A program made the position numbers and the translations under genes. DNA of 64,000 bases from Mortierella alpina (lineage: Eukaryota > Mortierellomycota > Mortierellomycetes > Mortierellales > Mortierellaceae). This document shows positions 35,170 to 45,254 of this stretch, piece by piece. A model generated the notes under the pieces. That model did no database searches. It worked only from the letters and a program-made list of their open reading frames with translations, and was not told the DNA's origin. The stretch covers positions 2,232,001 to 2,296,000 of the forward strand of contig JANATF010000006.1 in NCBI GenBank assembly GCA_029449245.1, in the 5' to 3' direction. Numbering within the stretch: position 1 is the first letter of the stretch; each line of letters starts with the position of its first letter.

Positions 35170-38100
35170 GATGATGAATTAATAGACTGAATAGCAGGTC
35201 GGTTGAGGTGCGATCCGAGACGTTATATCTAGTACAGGTTAGCCCAATCGGTTCAAACGGCGTAGCGTTTTTTGACGTAGTAGTTGTTGTTGTTGACCAG
35301 GGGTCAGGGGGAGAATCGCAGGGAATGTCAGAGGGGGTGGGGGGTTGGAGCGTGGACAAAGGCGTAATAGTAACCGTTGGTTATGTACAGGGGAGCCAGG
35401 CGAAGAAACGAGGAAAAGCCGGGTCGAGGCGGGCAGCACGAAAATCGAGTGGGTTGGGGATCGCCTTAGCAGCTGTCGAGGGGAGGGAGTAGACCCGCGG
35501 CTCTTTCTCAGGGACAGGGGTTGTGAGCGAGAGAGGGTGGAGGACAGTGGGAGCAGGTTTTGAAGTTCAAGCAACAGGTGTCGGAGGGCGATGCAGCGAG
35601 GTAGGCTCGAGGAAATGAGAATGAGGATGGGAATGAATGGGACGGGCGTGATCAAGAAGCGTGCGAGCAGATGAGGGTCGGCTGAGGATCCTGCAGAGAC
35701 GAGGAAACGGAGAAGAGAGATTGAATGAGAGCGAGAAGGCGAGCTGACGACAGGTCCTGAGGAAGGAGGAAAGAAAGGAAAGGGCAAGAGAGAGGCGAGC
35801 GGACAGGAGGCATGGCGTGGTATATATATTTTTGTATAAAGTAGCACAAGCGAGACACCTCTGAGCGACAGCGTAATGGATACCGGCAGAGGTACGGTGC
35901 AGGCAGACAGCGGTGAGCACCCGTCCGACGGCGAGAGACCCGCACCCCTTGGCCTCGTCCAGACCGCTCCACATGCCTCCTCCCAAGCCCACGTCCTCGA
36001 GTGCACCCAACCTCCCCCTCTTACAGCGCCGCAGATACCACCCCTGTCCTCTCACGGCCAAGCGTACAAGACCGCAATAATGTCTGTCTTTCAAAGTGCG
36101 CGTACAGCAGACGGCAACGTGCCGCTGACACCTGCGCTATTTGCTGTTTAGCATTGTGAATAGACTTTGTAGGCCCGCAGATCAATTCCCAGACATCAGG
36201 TCCAGGTGCTTCAAGGGTGCTGTCGATGGTCGGTGTGGGGGTTGGGATCGCGTTGATTCAATAATGCTCAAAGGCTACGTGAATCGTTCAATTGCTTTGA
36301 AACAACGACTCGAGTACCGTAGTCGACTCCTCTGACGTTCCTCAACCGATCCAGCAACTTTTGAAGGTATCTTTCATGTATCTCATTTCGACCTGCAGCC
36401 CTACATTTTCTCGGATAAAGCACTTCCACCAAATGAAAAGGGCGGCCACTACTAGGAAGGGCGTTCCACTGAGCTGGGATCCCGGACAAGAAACGTTCTC
36501 CGATCTCAATGAACAAGAAATAAAAGTGTGCATAGAACATTATGCACTCCAAGGAGAGGGGAGAGCTGGACTACGCCCACCTGGAATGCGTCCATCATCG
36601 ATTGATGCAAGCAAGAACGTAATGTACCTTGCTGTCATATATGCACAGGCAAAGAGCCAACGCAACAACAAATATAAAGCACCGTCTGTGTTCACTGGTG
36701 CGCTGACGACAAAAGACTTTTTTTTTTTTACTCGCTCTTGCCTATAGCAGGCACTAGTGTCAGTTCTCGGGCTCAGATCCCACCCCTGTCTTTCCTTGTT
36801 CACTGATGCCTTTTCCTAAACCCTATTCCGTAAGTGCTCTCTCGCGTTTGGACTTTGCACGGCCTTGCCATGTTGGTTACAGTACTGTACTTCGTTGGAA
36901 GACGAGTGCTATTGCGTTCATGATCAAGGGCAAGTCGCACACGAAAATATGCATGCAGCACACAATCATAAGTTTGAGGGAATTTGTGCTTACAGAATCC
37001 AATAACTGGTTGTTCCTGACTTGGACGTAGGAGAACCTACGGATTGCAATCAAACGCGTTTAGGGGGTTCATCTATGCTCGGTGTTTTTCTTTCGTCACT
37101 CTTGCCTCTCTCTTTCTCCATGTTTGTACTTTACATGTACTTTGGACGTCGCAATCATCTTCGAGGCGTTCTCACAAAGAGTGCAGCAAGCAGCTGTGGT
37201 CAGTCAGAGACAAATAAATGACAGCAGACAGCAGATCACCCTTGGCCTTCTGCTCGCCGATGCTTTTGTACCACAAATGAAGAGCTAGCATAAAGGCTCA
37301 GGACATCAGGTCATCAGGTCATCTGCAATCTTCATTTTTGCCATCCCGTCAGTGCCAGGCGTCAGAGTGGCCCGACGTCATGCCATCCATCCTTTTCAGA
37401 CCTCAAGGTCATCATTTCTCACACGCATATGGGCCGTGTTCTTCCTTAGTGATCGACCATTGACTCGAGTTTCAACATTGGGTATATCCAGGATGCAAGT
37501 TGGTTTGGGATTGTCCGCTAACAAACATCAAGATGACAACAATCTCGGTTTGCCCTCTTGTCTCGGCTCGCAGGTTGTGCCGCCATGGATCTCAAAGGGC
37601 TCCGTGGTTCACAGAGGAGCCCATTTTGACAATCTTACGATATGGATAAAGGTCTGAAGAAGAAATTGTGCGACCGTAATGTATCCATTTGAGCACACGT
37701 TCTGCGCAAGAAAAAAAATGACAAGCGCTGACACCAGACATGGCGCTGAAAAAGAGGCATTGGTTGGTGTCCCAAAGGATCAAGGGTGCTGCTCCTTGTC
37801 AGAGGCCGCAAATCGTACCTGAAAAAGGCCCAAGTCGGACATATCAACCGTCAGAAACCAACGCTCAGCTGTTTGGCACCCCACCGCCCTTTCCAATTCA
37901 TACTTGCACTTACTCATGTGCACGCTTTGTAGAGCGATCAAGGGAAGCGTTATTCTTTTGGCCGTTTCGTCTCATGGTTTGCCATCGATGGTCAACAATC
38001 TGTTTGCGCTTTGCCGACAGCGTCAACATGGTAGGCAGGTGCAACCAAGCAGAAATTCAGAATGATATAATCCACAAAGAGGACGTGTTCCCTCCTTTGC

Positions 38101-38240
38101 TCCGTGCATGGATACCTCGAGTTGCAAGCTCCTGGGAAATAAATGCTATGTTGAATGGTGGACACGCCACAGGTTTAATATTCTTGCCTGCTCAACTTGT
38201 CTTCTTGTCCATGCGGCATACCATGGCTTAAGAGCATAAG
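35170..38240. other. Gene-poor region: G-alpha promoter and featureless sequence
   Basis: The left part (about 35440-35800 is GA-rich on the plus strand) looks like the 5' leader of the G-alpha gene, with TATATATATTTTTGTATAAA at 35821-35840. Beyond 36100 I find no supported gene; open frames are short and motif-free. CATCAGGT occurs in tandem near 37304-37319. Confidence 0.5.
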
Positions 38241-38249
38241 GGGGAAGAT
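38241..38249. repeat. Left target-site duplication GGGGAAGAT
   Basis: Nine-bp direct repeat immediately left of the MITE, identical to 38519-38527. Confidence 0.85.
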
Positions 38250-38330
38250 GAAGCTCTGAACCCATCCCCTCTGCCTGCAAATTTTGCTGCAGAGGGGCTG
38301 GGACAAAATGTCGCCCTCTACTAAGGAGGC
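38250..38330 (+). repeat. Left TIR of the MITE (81 bp)
   Basis: Reverse complement of 38438-38518 at 80 of 81 positions. The one difference is an A/T mismatch near the inner end (CTAAGG against CTATGG). Confidence 0.9.
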
Positions 38331-38437
38331 TTCGTTCGTCCTGATAAACTTCCCTAAAAAGGGAAGCGTACGAGTGTGGCTAACTCAAAAAGGGAAGCGG
38401 TGACCCGCACAAACCCCATGTAACCGCTGCGAAGAGC

Positions 38438-38518
38438 GCCTCCATAGTAGAGGGCGACATTTTGTCCCAGCCCCTCTGCAGCAAAATTTGCAGGCAGAGG
38501 GGATGGGTTCAGAGCTTC
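38438..38518 (-). repeat. Right TIR of the MITE (81 bp)
   Basis: Partner of 38250-38330. It ends GGGTTCAGAGCTTC next to the right GGGGAAGAT copy. Confidence 0.9.
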
Positions 38519-38527
38519 GGGGAAGAT
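38519..38527. repeat. Right target-site duplication GGGGAAGAT
   Basis: Identical to the left copy at 38241-38249 and directly adjacent to the right TIR end. Confidence 0.85.
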
Positions 38528-39499
38528 GACTGTTTTCAAGTCGCTCCAAGAGCCATGACGCTGCTTGAATATTTTTCTTAACTCAGCCGATCGCCGCGTA
38601 GGTGTGCAATCAGGGCAATTAGCGCCGGCTGAGTATGAGCCGGCGCCTATATGACAGAACATGGTCCCATGTGAGTGACGGATGCTGCAAGCGACGCCCA
38701 CCTGTCCTTTGGGCACGAAGATCGAATGGAAGGCGGGCGGGTTTGCTCGCCATATTCGGACAAGGCTGATCAGACAGCTGAGAGAAATGCATGTGAGAAT
38801 ATCGGCCTGTGCTACAACATTCTTGCACCCAGACAGCAGACCACAATCCTCCCACTCGACCTTGAACACCCCTGATTAGGTTGACAATGCACACTGCCAT
38901 TCCTCCGAGAATTCAAGTCTCTTTGCCAATAGACGCCTGTATCTCGACCCACGGAAACTACATAGGGCTACTGGACTGGTGCCAGCAACTTGTTCGCCCT
39001 GAGGGTGACCCCTCCATGCGGTATGCTGCATTCAGACACGCGATGGGCTAATGAGCAATTCAGTGCCTGATCCTAAAGTGGAGATGATCATGACAAACAC
39101 GCAAAAAGAAAAAAGTGAAAAGGGGACGCTGCTGCTGCTGCAGTGTCTGTGCTTATGCGACCGTATCCGATGCATGGGCATGGCCGGCTTCCTTTGGGGC
39201 AAGCACCAACCCCAAAATGTTTGGTTTGGGCTGCCATATGGGCAGGCCACCGTCGTTCTTTTACGACTCCGTCAGCGACTCAGCTCTGCATCTTTTTTTT
39301 TTTTTTTTTTTTTTCTTTCTCCTCTTCTATTCCTTCATCAATCCTGCCCATTCCTCATCCTCATCCTCATCCTTCTCCGCCCTCATTCAACGTCCCTCCC
39401 ACACCACTGCACTGTCTGCTTTGTCCACCGCACCCGCCCCTCCACAGCCTCTCATTCAACGGCCGTTACATCTCCAGCACACCCTTTTTCTCGTCTGAC
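38528..39499. other. Intergenic region and LPAAT leader
   Basis: No supported gene. The right end contains a 22-T run (39293-39314) and a strongly CT-rich leader up to the LPAAT start at 39500. Confidence 0.5.
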
Positions 39500-40983
39500 A
39501 TGTCCATAGGTAACTTGTGCGCCTTCTCGGTGTTACCACCTCTTTTTTTTTTTTTGCTCCCCTCGAAATGGATTGCATATTTGTAATGACAATTCCCTTT
39601 GTCATGGCCCTCAAAGCGTCCATGGGCACCCGTCTTCATTCCACTGTTACAGTTGCCCGATCGTTCGTCCTTCATTCTAAACCGCTCTTACACTTTGGCC
39701 TGCTTGCTCCACCCCTCTAGGTTCTTCGAATCCGGTCCTGCTGGCAGCGATCCCCTTCGTCTACCTCTTCGTCCTCCCTCGCATCCTCGCCTTCCTCCCT
39801 CAAAAGGCTCAGTTCCTCGCAAAATGTATCGTGGTCTTGATCGCCACCCTCATCATGTCTGTCGCAGGCTGCTTCATCTCTATCGTCTGTGCACTCCTCG
39901 ATAAGCGCTACGTGATCAACTACGTCGTCTCAAGACTCTTCTCATTCCTTGCAGCAGGACCTTGCGGTGTCACCTACAAGATCGTGGGTGAGGAACATCT
40001 GGACCAGTACCCCGCCATTGTCGTCTGCAATCACCAGAGCTCCATGGACATGATGGTTTTGGGACGCGTCTTCCCAAAGCACTGTGTCGTCATGGCAAAG
40101 AAGGAGCTTCTCTACTTTCCGTTTCTGGGCATGTTCAGTAAGTTGGTGTCCATATTTGTGTGTACATGGGTGCTTGTTACACGTGGAGCAACATCGGGAA
40201 AATGATTTACTCGAAGAGAGCGCACAACGGATTTAGACACAGCACCTTGAGGGCATCGTTCGCTGCAGGAGTCCAGGATAGCCGATGATCGCCATCAGCG
40301 AGTACATTGGAACTGATTACAGTCCTACTCTCAAGCATTCTAAACGCTTCTGTTTTCTCGAAACAATCCACTTTTGTAGTGAAGCTGAGCAACGCCATCT
40401 TCATTGATCGCAAGAACCACAAGAAGGCGATCGAGTCCACCACCCAAGCTGTCGCCGACATGAAGAAGCACAACGTATGTCCTTTGCTGCCAAAAAACAA
40501 AACTCCAGGAAGAAGAAAAAATGGCTCGTGTCTCTAATCATCTTTTTTCTTGCAACGTCTTAGTCTGGAATTTGGATCTTCCCCGAAGGAACACGTTCCC
40601 GCTTGGACAAGGCCGATCTCTTGCCCTTCAAAAAGGGAGCTTTCCACCTCGCCATTCAAGCCCAACTTCCAATCCTTCCCATCGTCTCGCAAGGATACTC
40701 ACACATCTATGATTCGTCAAAACGCTATTTCCCCGGTGGAGAGCTCGAGATCCGAGTCCTGGAACCCATTCCTACGAAGGGATTGACCACCGACGATGTC
40801 AACGACCTCATGGACAAGACACGCAACTTGATGCTGAAGCACCTCAAGGAGATGGATTCTCACTACTCCTCCGCTTCTGAAAATGGATCTTTGCCAATCG
40901 ACGCCGACATTGCAAAGTCAACTGCCACATCGATCGGAACAACGGACGAGGCCGTCACGAGGAGGAGGACACCAAAAGAGTAG
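39500..40983 (+). CDS. SLC1: 1-acyl-sn-glycerol-3-phosphate acyltransferase (LPAAT)
   Basis: Makes phosphatidic acid from lysophosphatidic acid and acyl-CoA in the ER membrane, the second acylation of the glycerolipid pathway. Exons are 39500-39509, 39721-40137, 40380-40474 and 40564-40983, with phases that agree and give 313 aa, the size of yeast Slc1 homologues. The first coding exon is only 10 nt (Met-Ser-Ile plus one base). Hydrophobic helices lie at about residues 7-60 (LLAAIPFVYLFVLPRILAFL; CIVVLIATLIMSVAGCFISI). The catalytic NHQSSMD motif (NHx4D) is at about 107. The second motif region reads SNAIFIDRKN, and FPEGTRS (about 180) binds the phosphate. LPFKKGAFHLA and LPILPIVSQG are motifs III and IV. 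The C-terminus is Ser-rich and ends in RRRTPKE. It converges on an acyl-CoA oxidase gene 344 bp away. Confidence 0.93.
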
Positions 40984-41327
40984 AGATCATCTAGGCAACA
41001 GCATGAGCAGCATGAACAGCAACCGCAACAACAACAACAACAACAATAACCCTGCTGGATACTCCGATCCAGCACATCGCATCCGATGCCTGTACTTTTT
41101 TCTCTTTTTAAAACATGGTTACAGTAATTCGATAGAGCTGTACCCGCACACACAAACAAAAAACCAAAAAAAAAAAAACTCCCGCACCGGAGCGTGCGAT
41201 CGACAAAAATGAAACGGGTCCGATTTGCACATGAAAATTCGATTTTATTTACAGCGACCACAAAGGGCTCACAAAACAGGACAGCACAAGAGCGCACGCG
41301 TTTTTCTATTTCGCAATCCGTGTTTCT
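40984..41327. other. Convergent 3' intergenic region with poly(A) signal
   Basis: Contains an AAC/CAA microsatellite (about 41026-41048), an A12 run, and TTTATT at 41244-41249, which is AATAAA on the minus strand 80 nt past the acyl-CoA oxidase stop. No gene was seen. Confidence 0.5.
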
Positions 41328-43784
41328 TTACAGCTTGGAGTTGCCGTAGGCGTTGTGGGCAGTGAAGCCCTTGGACTGGAGCTGGTCGTGGGGCATGAGC
41401 TCGCCCTGGTTGTCAATCTCGTTGTAGGTCTCCCAACCTCCCGAGCCTCCAGCAATGGGCGCAAAGATCAGGCGCTCATCCACACCCAAGATGTCGCTCA
41501 TCGCCAACGAGTTCTCACCAACAATCGCGACGATATCGCGGACGTGCTGGGGCACCTTCATGGCGGTTTGTTGTGAGACCAAACCGCGAGTCATGTACCA
41601 CGAGAGGTAAGAGTCCACCATGCTCAGACCCCAAAGGCGCAAGAGCGTCTCAAGGATCGCCTTGGCGCCTCCAGTGACATGGCTGATGACCTTGAGGGTC
41701 TGCTCGAAGCAGATACGCTCACCATAGGCTTTGGCAGCAGCCTGAATCGCATCGGACTCTTCGCCCATCCAGACCTCGAACAAGGGCTTGCCGCCGCTCA
41801 TCTTGGACTGCAAAGCTTGGACGAGCTGAAGTTGACACATGGAGACAAAAAAAAAAAGATCAGGTCAGTCCAACCTGTGTGAAGAATCAGAAAAACAACC
41901 GCTGATGTAACTCTCGGTGTGCACTCTTTCATACCTCCTTGAAGAGACCAGCCTCGCGAAGCTGGAACAGCTTGTACAGACCGTCCAACGAAGTAACATC
42001 CCAGCTTTGAGCATCCTTGGGGTTGGGCAAGTGGTTGAAGTTCAACTGACCCTTCTGGATGAGGGTAACCAGCTCCTTGGCAACCTTTTGCATCAGCACA
42101 CTGTTGTCTCCCTCAGCAGTCATACCAGCGTGCGAGAAGGCAATGAACTGGCCGAAGCGGTTCACAGAGAGGTATCCCTGACCACCGCAACGTTCACGGC
42201 AGGTGGTGGCCACACGCTCAGCGTTCCAGCTGACCAGAGGCTTGATCACGCAGCAGAGACGGACAACCTCCTCAGCGTCGCTAGGGTTGGCTTTAAGAGA
42301 GGCAGCGGCCCAGCGCTCCTTGCAATAGTTCAAACCAATGTTCAGGCAAACGGTCTGAGCGAACAAGGGCAAAAGCGCCTTTTGTTGCAATTGGTATACC
42401 ATAATAGGGGTATCACTACAAAGCAAAGGAAGAGGGACGCATTAGCATCATCGGTATCGGATATTCTTGCCATTGTAAAGTGCATGACTGCGCCCTCCTA
42501 CCTCTTGCCATTGGGTCCGACGCAGAGACGGCTGTTGGCGTAACGGAAGGCAATGGCCAAGCAGACCTTGGTGCCGCCCTGGCAAAGCGAGGCGATGGCC
42601 AAACGACCAGAGAGGAGCTGATCAGCGACCTTGAGGAAACGGCTATATACGTATGATCGAGCAGGGGGGAGAAAAACGAGTTAATTCTCCCTGGTCACGA
42701 CACTCATAGTAGGGTTCCCATCGTTCTATGACGGTGCTTACCCGCGACGGTTGGGGATGCTGGAAGAGAATTTTCCGTCGGCGGAGATGTCCGAGTACTT
42801 GTTCAGGATGTTCTCGGCGGGCACGCGCACATGATCAAAGAACAGCTTTCCGTTGTCGACACCGTTGCATCCAAACTTGACACCCATATCCTCGATACGC
42901 ACGCCCTTCGAAGGGGTCATGTCCTCCTCACGGATGCGAACAAGAATGGCATGGATACCCTCGTCCTTGCCTCCAACAAAGGTCTGCGCGAACACGACGC
43001 ACCATTTGGCATGGACAGCAGACTAAGGAGAACGAGAAATGGGAGCCGTTAGTTCGAAAGGTCAAGAGCATGGGCCATTTTTCCTAGACAGTGTCCATAT
43101 GATCCCAATAACATCCAGTGCCACATTGGTGCATACGTTGGTGATCCAGTACTTTTGAGCCTTGACGGAGGGAGTGTGGATCTCCCACTCGTGAGTCTCT
43201 GGGAGCTATGTCAGGACGTCGAAAAGAGCATGGTTAAAAGAGAGCTTTTTTTTCCAGTTTTTTCGTCTGAGAGCCTTAGGCATCATTCGTCGTCATTTAG
43301 CTGGGTTGCCACGCGAGGTTGTCCTTACATAGTGAGCAGTGGTCTCCATCTCGATGGCGTTGTTACCATAACCCAGCTCGGTGAGACCGAAGCATCCGAT
43401 CGCCGACATGTCATCGATCTTGGGCAGTAGCTTGCGGTGTCTCTCTGTTCCCAGCTTGATCACGGTTCCTCCAAACAGGTTCCACTGCACGGTCATCTTG
43501 GTGCCCATGCTTCCGTCAATCATACCAGCGATCTCATGGGCAGAAAAGATACGGAGAGGGTTCTTTTCAAAGTCCAAGACGGAGATGAAGCCGCTGTGGG
43601 CGAGGCGGCGGAGACGCTGCAGGGCGAGCTCACGCTTGGCCTCGAGCGAGATGTCGTAGCGGGGGACGTAGATGGGGTCCTTGGCAGCAAAGTCGAGCAT
43701 CTGGCGACGGTGCTCGTGGTTGTCGTTGGACAGGATATGGGCGACCTTGCCGACGTCGGCGGGCGAGAACTTGATTCCGGTCAT
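41328..43784 (-). CDS. Peroxisomal acyl-CoA oxidase
   Basis: FAD enzyme of the first step of peroxisomal beta-oxidation: acyl-CoA + O2 to trans-2-enoyl-CoA + H2O2. Exons: 43784-43329, 43205-43137, 43022-42742, 42642-42502, 42415-41935 and 41825-41328. All phases agree and give 641 aa. Landmarks: an N-terminal helical domain, [13 protein letters not shown] (FAD/substrate site of the ACAD fold), the middle beta domain with [42 protein letters not shown], then [11 protein letters not shown] and [16 protein letters not shown], the segment that carries the catalytic Glu in the family. The C-terminus ends in SKL, a perfect PTS1 peroxisome signal. The ATG follows a purine-rich plus-strand (pyrimidine on the coding strand) leader. 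Chain-length preference cannot be told. Confidence 0.93.
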
Positions 43785-45254
43785 TATGGTCCAGGAATGG
43801 GAGGCGAGCGTAGAAGAGGAGCGATGGGGAGGCGGAAGGGGCAGGGGAACAGGGTTGAAGGAGGATGGGCGATGAGGAATGGATGGAGATGAATGAGAGA
43901 GAAGAAAGAGAACTGAGAGAGAGGAGGGGAAGGGGATATAAAAGAAAGGAGGTGTGTGGGAATCGCAGCGCGTGCAAATGGGCCTTTGCCGGCGCTCCTT
44001 TTTTTCCATTGGCCTTGGTTCAGCTCGCTGCACTGTGCTCCAGGCAGGCGCATATTTGCCTTCTCTTGCCTTCTCGCTTCTCCACAGTTTTCAGTCTTCA
44101 GTCCTCCAGTGCAGCACGGCAGCCAGTGCGCGCACGCTGCTGTTGAATACAGGGACAGGCTCCAGTAGCCCGCTCCACCTTGTACCAGAAGCGAACTACC
44201 GCCAATTATCACATGGCAGAGGGACGCCAACCAGCACGTCCGATCGTATTTTTGCGCTGTCTCGCCTCCTGTCTCCTGCTGGGAGATCCATCCAATCAGG
44301 TGAGCGTTGGCCTAGCCTGCCCTTGACCTTGCTGGCTCCGTTCGGGGCAGTCGGGCGGTCCCTGCAACCATCGCTCACAGACAGTCAGACAGACAAACTA
44401 CACGCGAAACATGGCTGCTCGCGCCTTGTAATGAGTCGTAACACGAACCACAAGCACGTCGTACGACCATCCGGTTTTTGATCATTGCCGTGAAAGTGTA
44501 AAGTTCAAGGCAACCGCCTGAATACTCAGCGCACTTGCCATCACGGTGACACTTTCCATTCCCCCCTCTGCGTATTAACAGTCCCTAGTGCAGCAGAAAT
44601 CTTCCACTGCCAATCTACAATCTGAAGGTGTAAACAGTTTTGCATGAGAAGGAGAGTTGGAATGAATGTGAGGGTAGTGCAGTGTATGAATGAAAGTGAG
44701 AGAGTGTGCTGCAAGTCGATAGCCCCCCCCCCCCCCCCCCCCCTCCCCCCTCATCCCAGCAGAATAACGCAAAACCCCCGCCTCCCAATCAAGGCGATGG
44801 CGTTCAATGGAAAGGAAAAGGATCGCATTCACGATGAATCAAAAGAAGAGAACCTGCCCGGGACGACCACTATCCTTCACAGAACAACCCCGTGGGGCCG
44901 CCTCAGAGCTACATCACCCGATCCACTGAGGAGTACGTCCCGAGGGACGATAGTGCGTCGCAGCGCTTTCAGCACCAGGTTCCTTCACATAGCAAGGCCT
45001 TTGCGTTGCTCTTACAAGAGTGTAAAACCACTGTTAGGTTTTAAACCCGTTTTTGAGGCCTTGCCATGGTCGGACGATGCATGGAACGTCAACAAGTTGA
45101 CTGCTCAGAGTACCCTTGGGCAGGGCTTCGCCCTACGAGAACACTTTGCAAAATCAGAGATCACAATGAAATGCCGGCGTGAGAAAATACATATTTCTTT
45201 TGCGTGTATGAGAGTGAGTGAGTGTGTATATGAAAAGTGTGTTTTTTTTGTTTG
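43785..45254. other. Intergenic region with C21 tract
   Basis: The left 180 bp is the leader of the acyl-CoA oxidase gene. A 21-C run occupies 44723-44743. Between about 44797 and 45042 two overlapping plus-strand frames look mildly coding (see findings), but no complete gene can be drawn. The right end is the 3' flank of the ankyrin/DIL gene. Confidence 0.5.
44723..44743. repeat. Homopolymer of 21 C
   Basis: Run of 21 C, one T, then six more C. Second long C tract in this window after 19015-19045. Confidence 0.85.

Larger units (their letters stand above)
38250..38518. mobile_element. Mutator-like MITE, 269 bp
   Basis: Non-autonomous inverted-repeat element. The terminal inverted repeats are 81 bp (38250-38330 and 38438-38518) with a single mismatch, beginning GAAGCTCTGAACCC. 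A perfect 9-bp target-site duplication flanks it. Long TIRs with 9-bp duplications are the signature of the Mutator/MULE superfamily. The 107-bp interior has no coding capacity. It carries two AAAAAGGGAAGCG copies and a GCGGT...ACCGC hairpin. Each TIR contains a nested palindrome, CCCCTCTGC...GCAGAGGGG. The near-identity of the TIRs and the perfect duplication indicate recent insertion. No transposase is encoded in the window, so it must be mobilised from elsewhere. Confidence 0.88.

Noticed and set aside
35239-36006. 255-aa minus-strand open frame upstream of G-alpha
   Set aside because: It is the CT-rich leader read as Ser/Pro/Leu; it lies between the TATA-like element and the proposed start ATG.
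36735-36810. Possible tRNA-like T-loop (GGGCTCAGATCCC)
   Set aside because: No acceptor stem or anticodon arm could be drawn, and the T-run lies on the wrong side for a Pol III terminator.
37740-38231. 163-aa plus-strand open frame next to the MITE
   Set aside because: Contains no transposase motif (no DDE/D pattern) and no coding bias; not taken as an element-encoded gene.
43931-43943. GGGATATAAAAGA as a plus-strand TATA box
   Set aside because: No plus-strand gene follows; it lies in the leader of the minus-strand acyl-CoA oxidase in reverse orientation.
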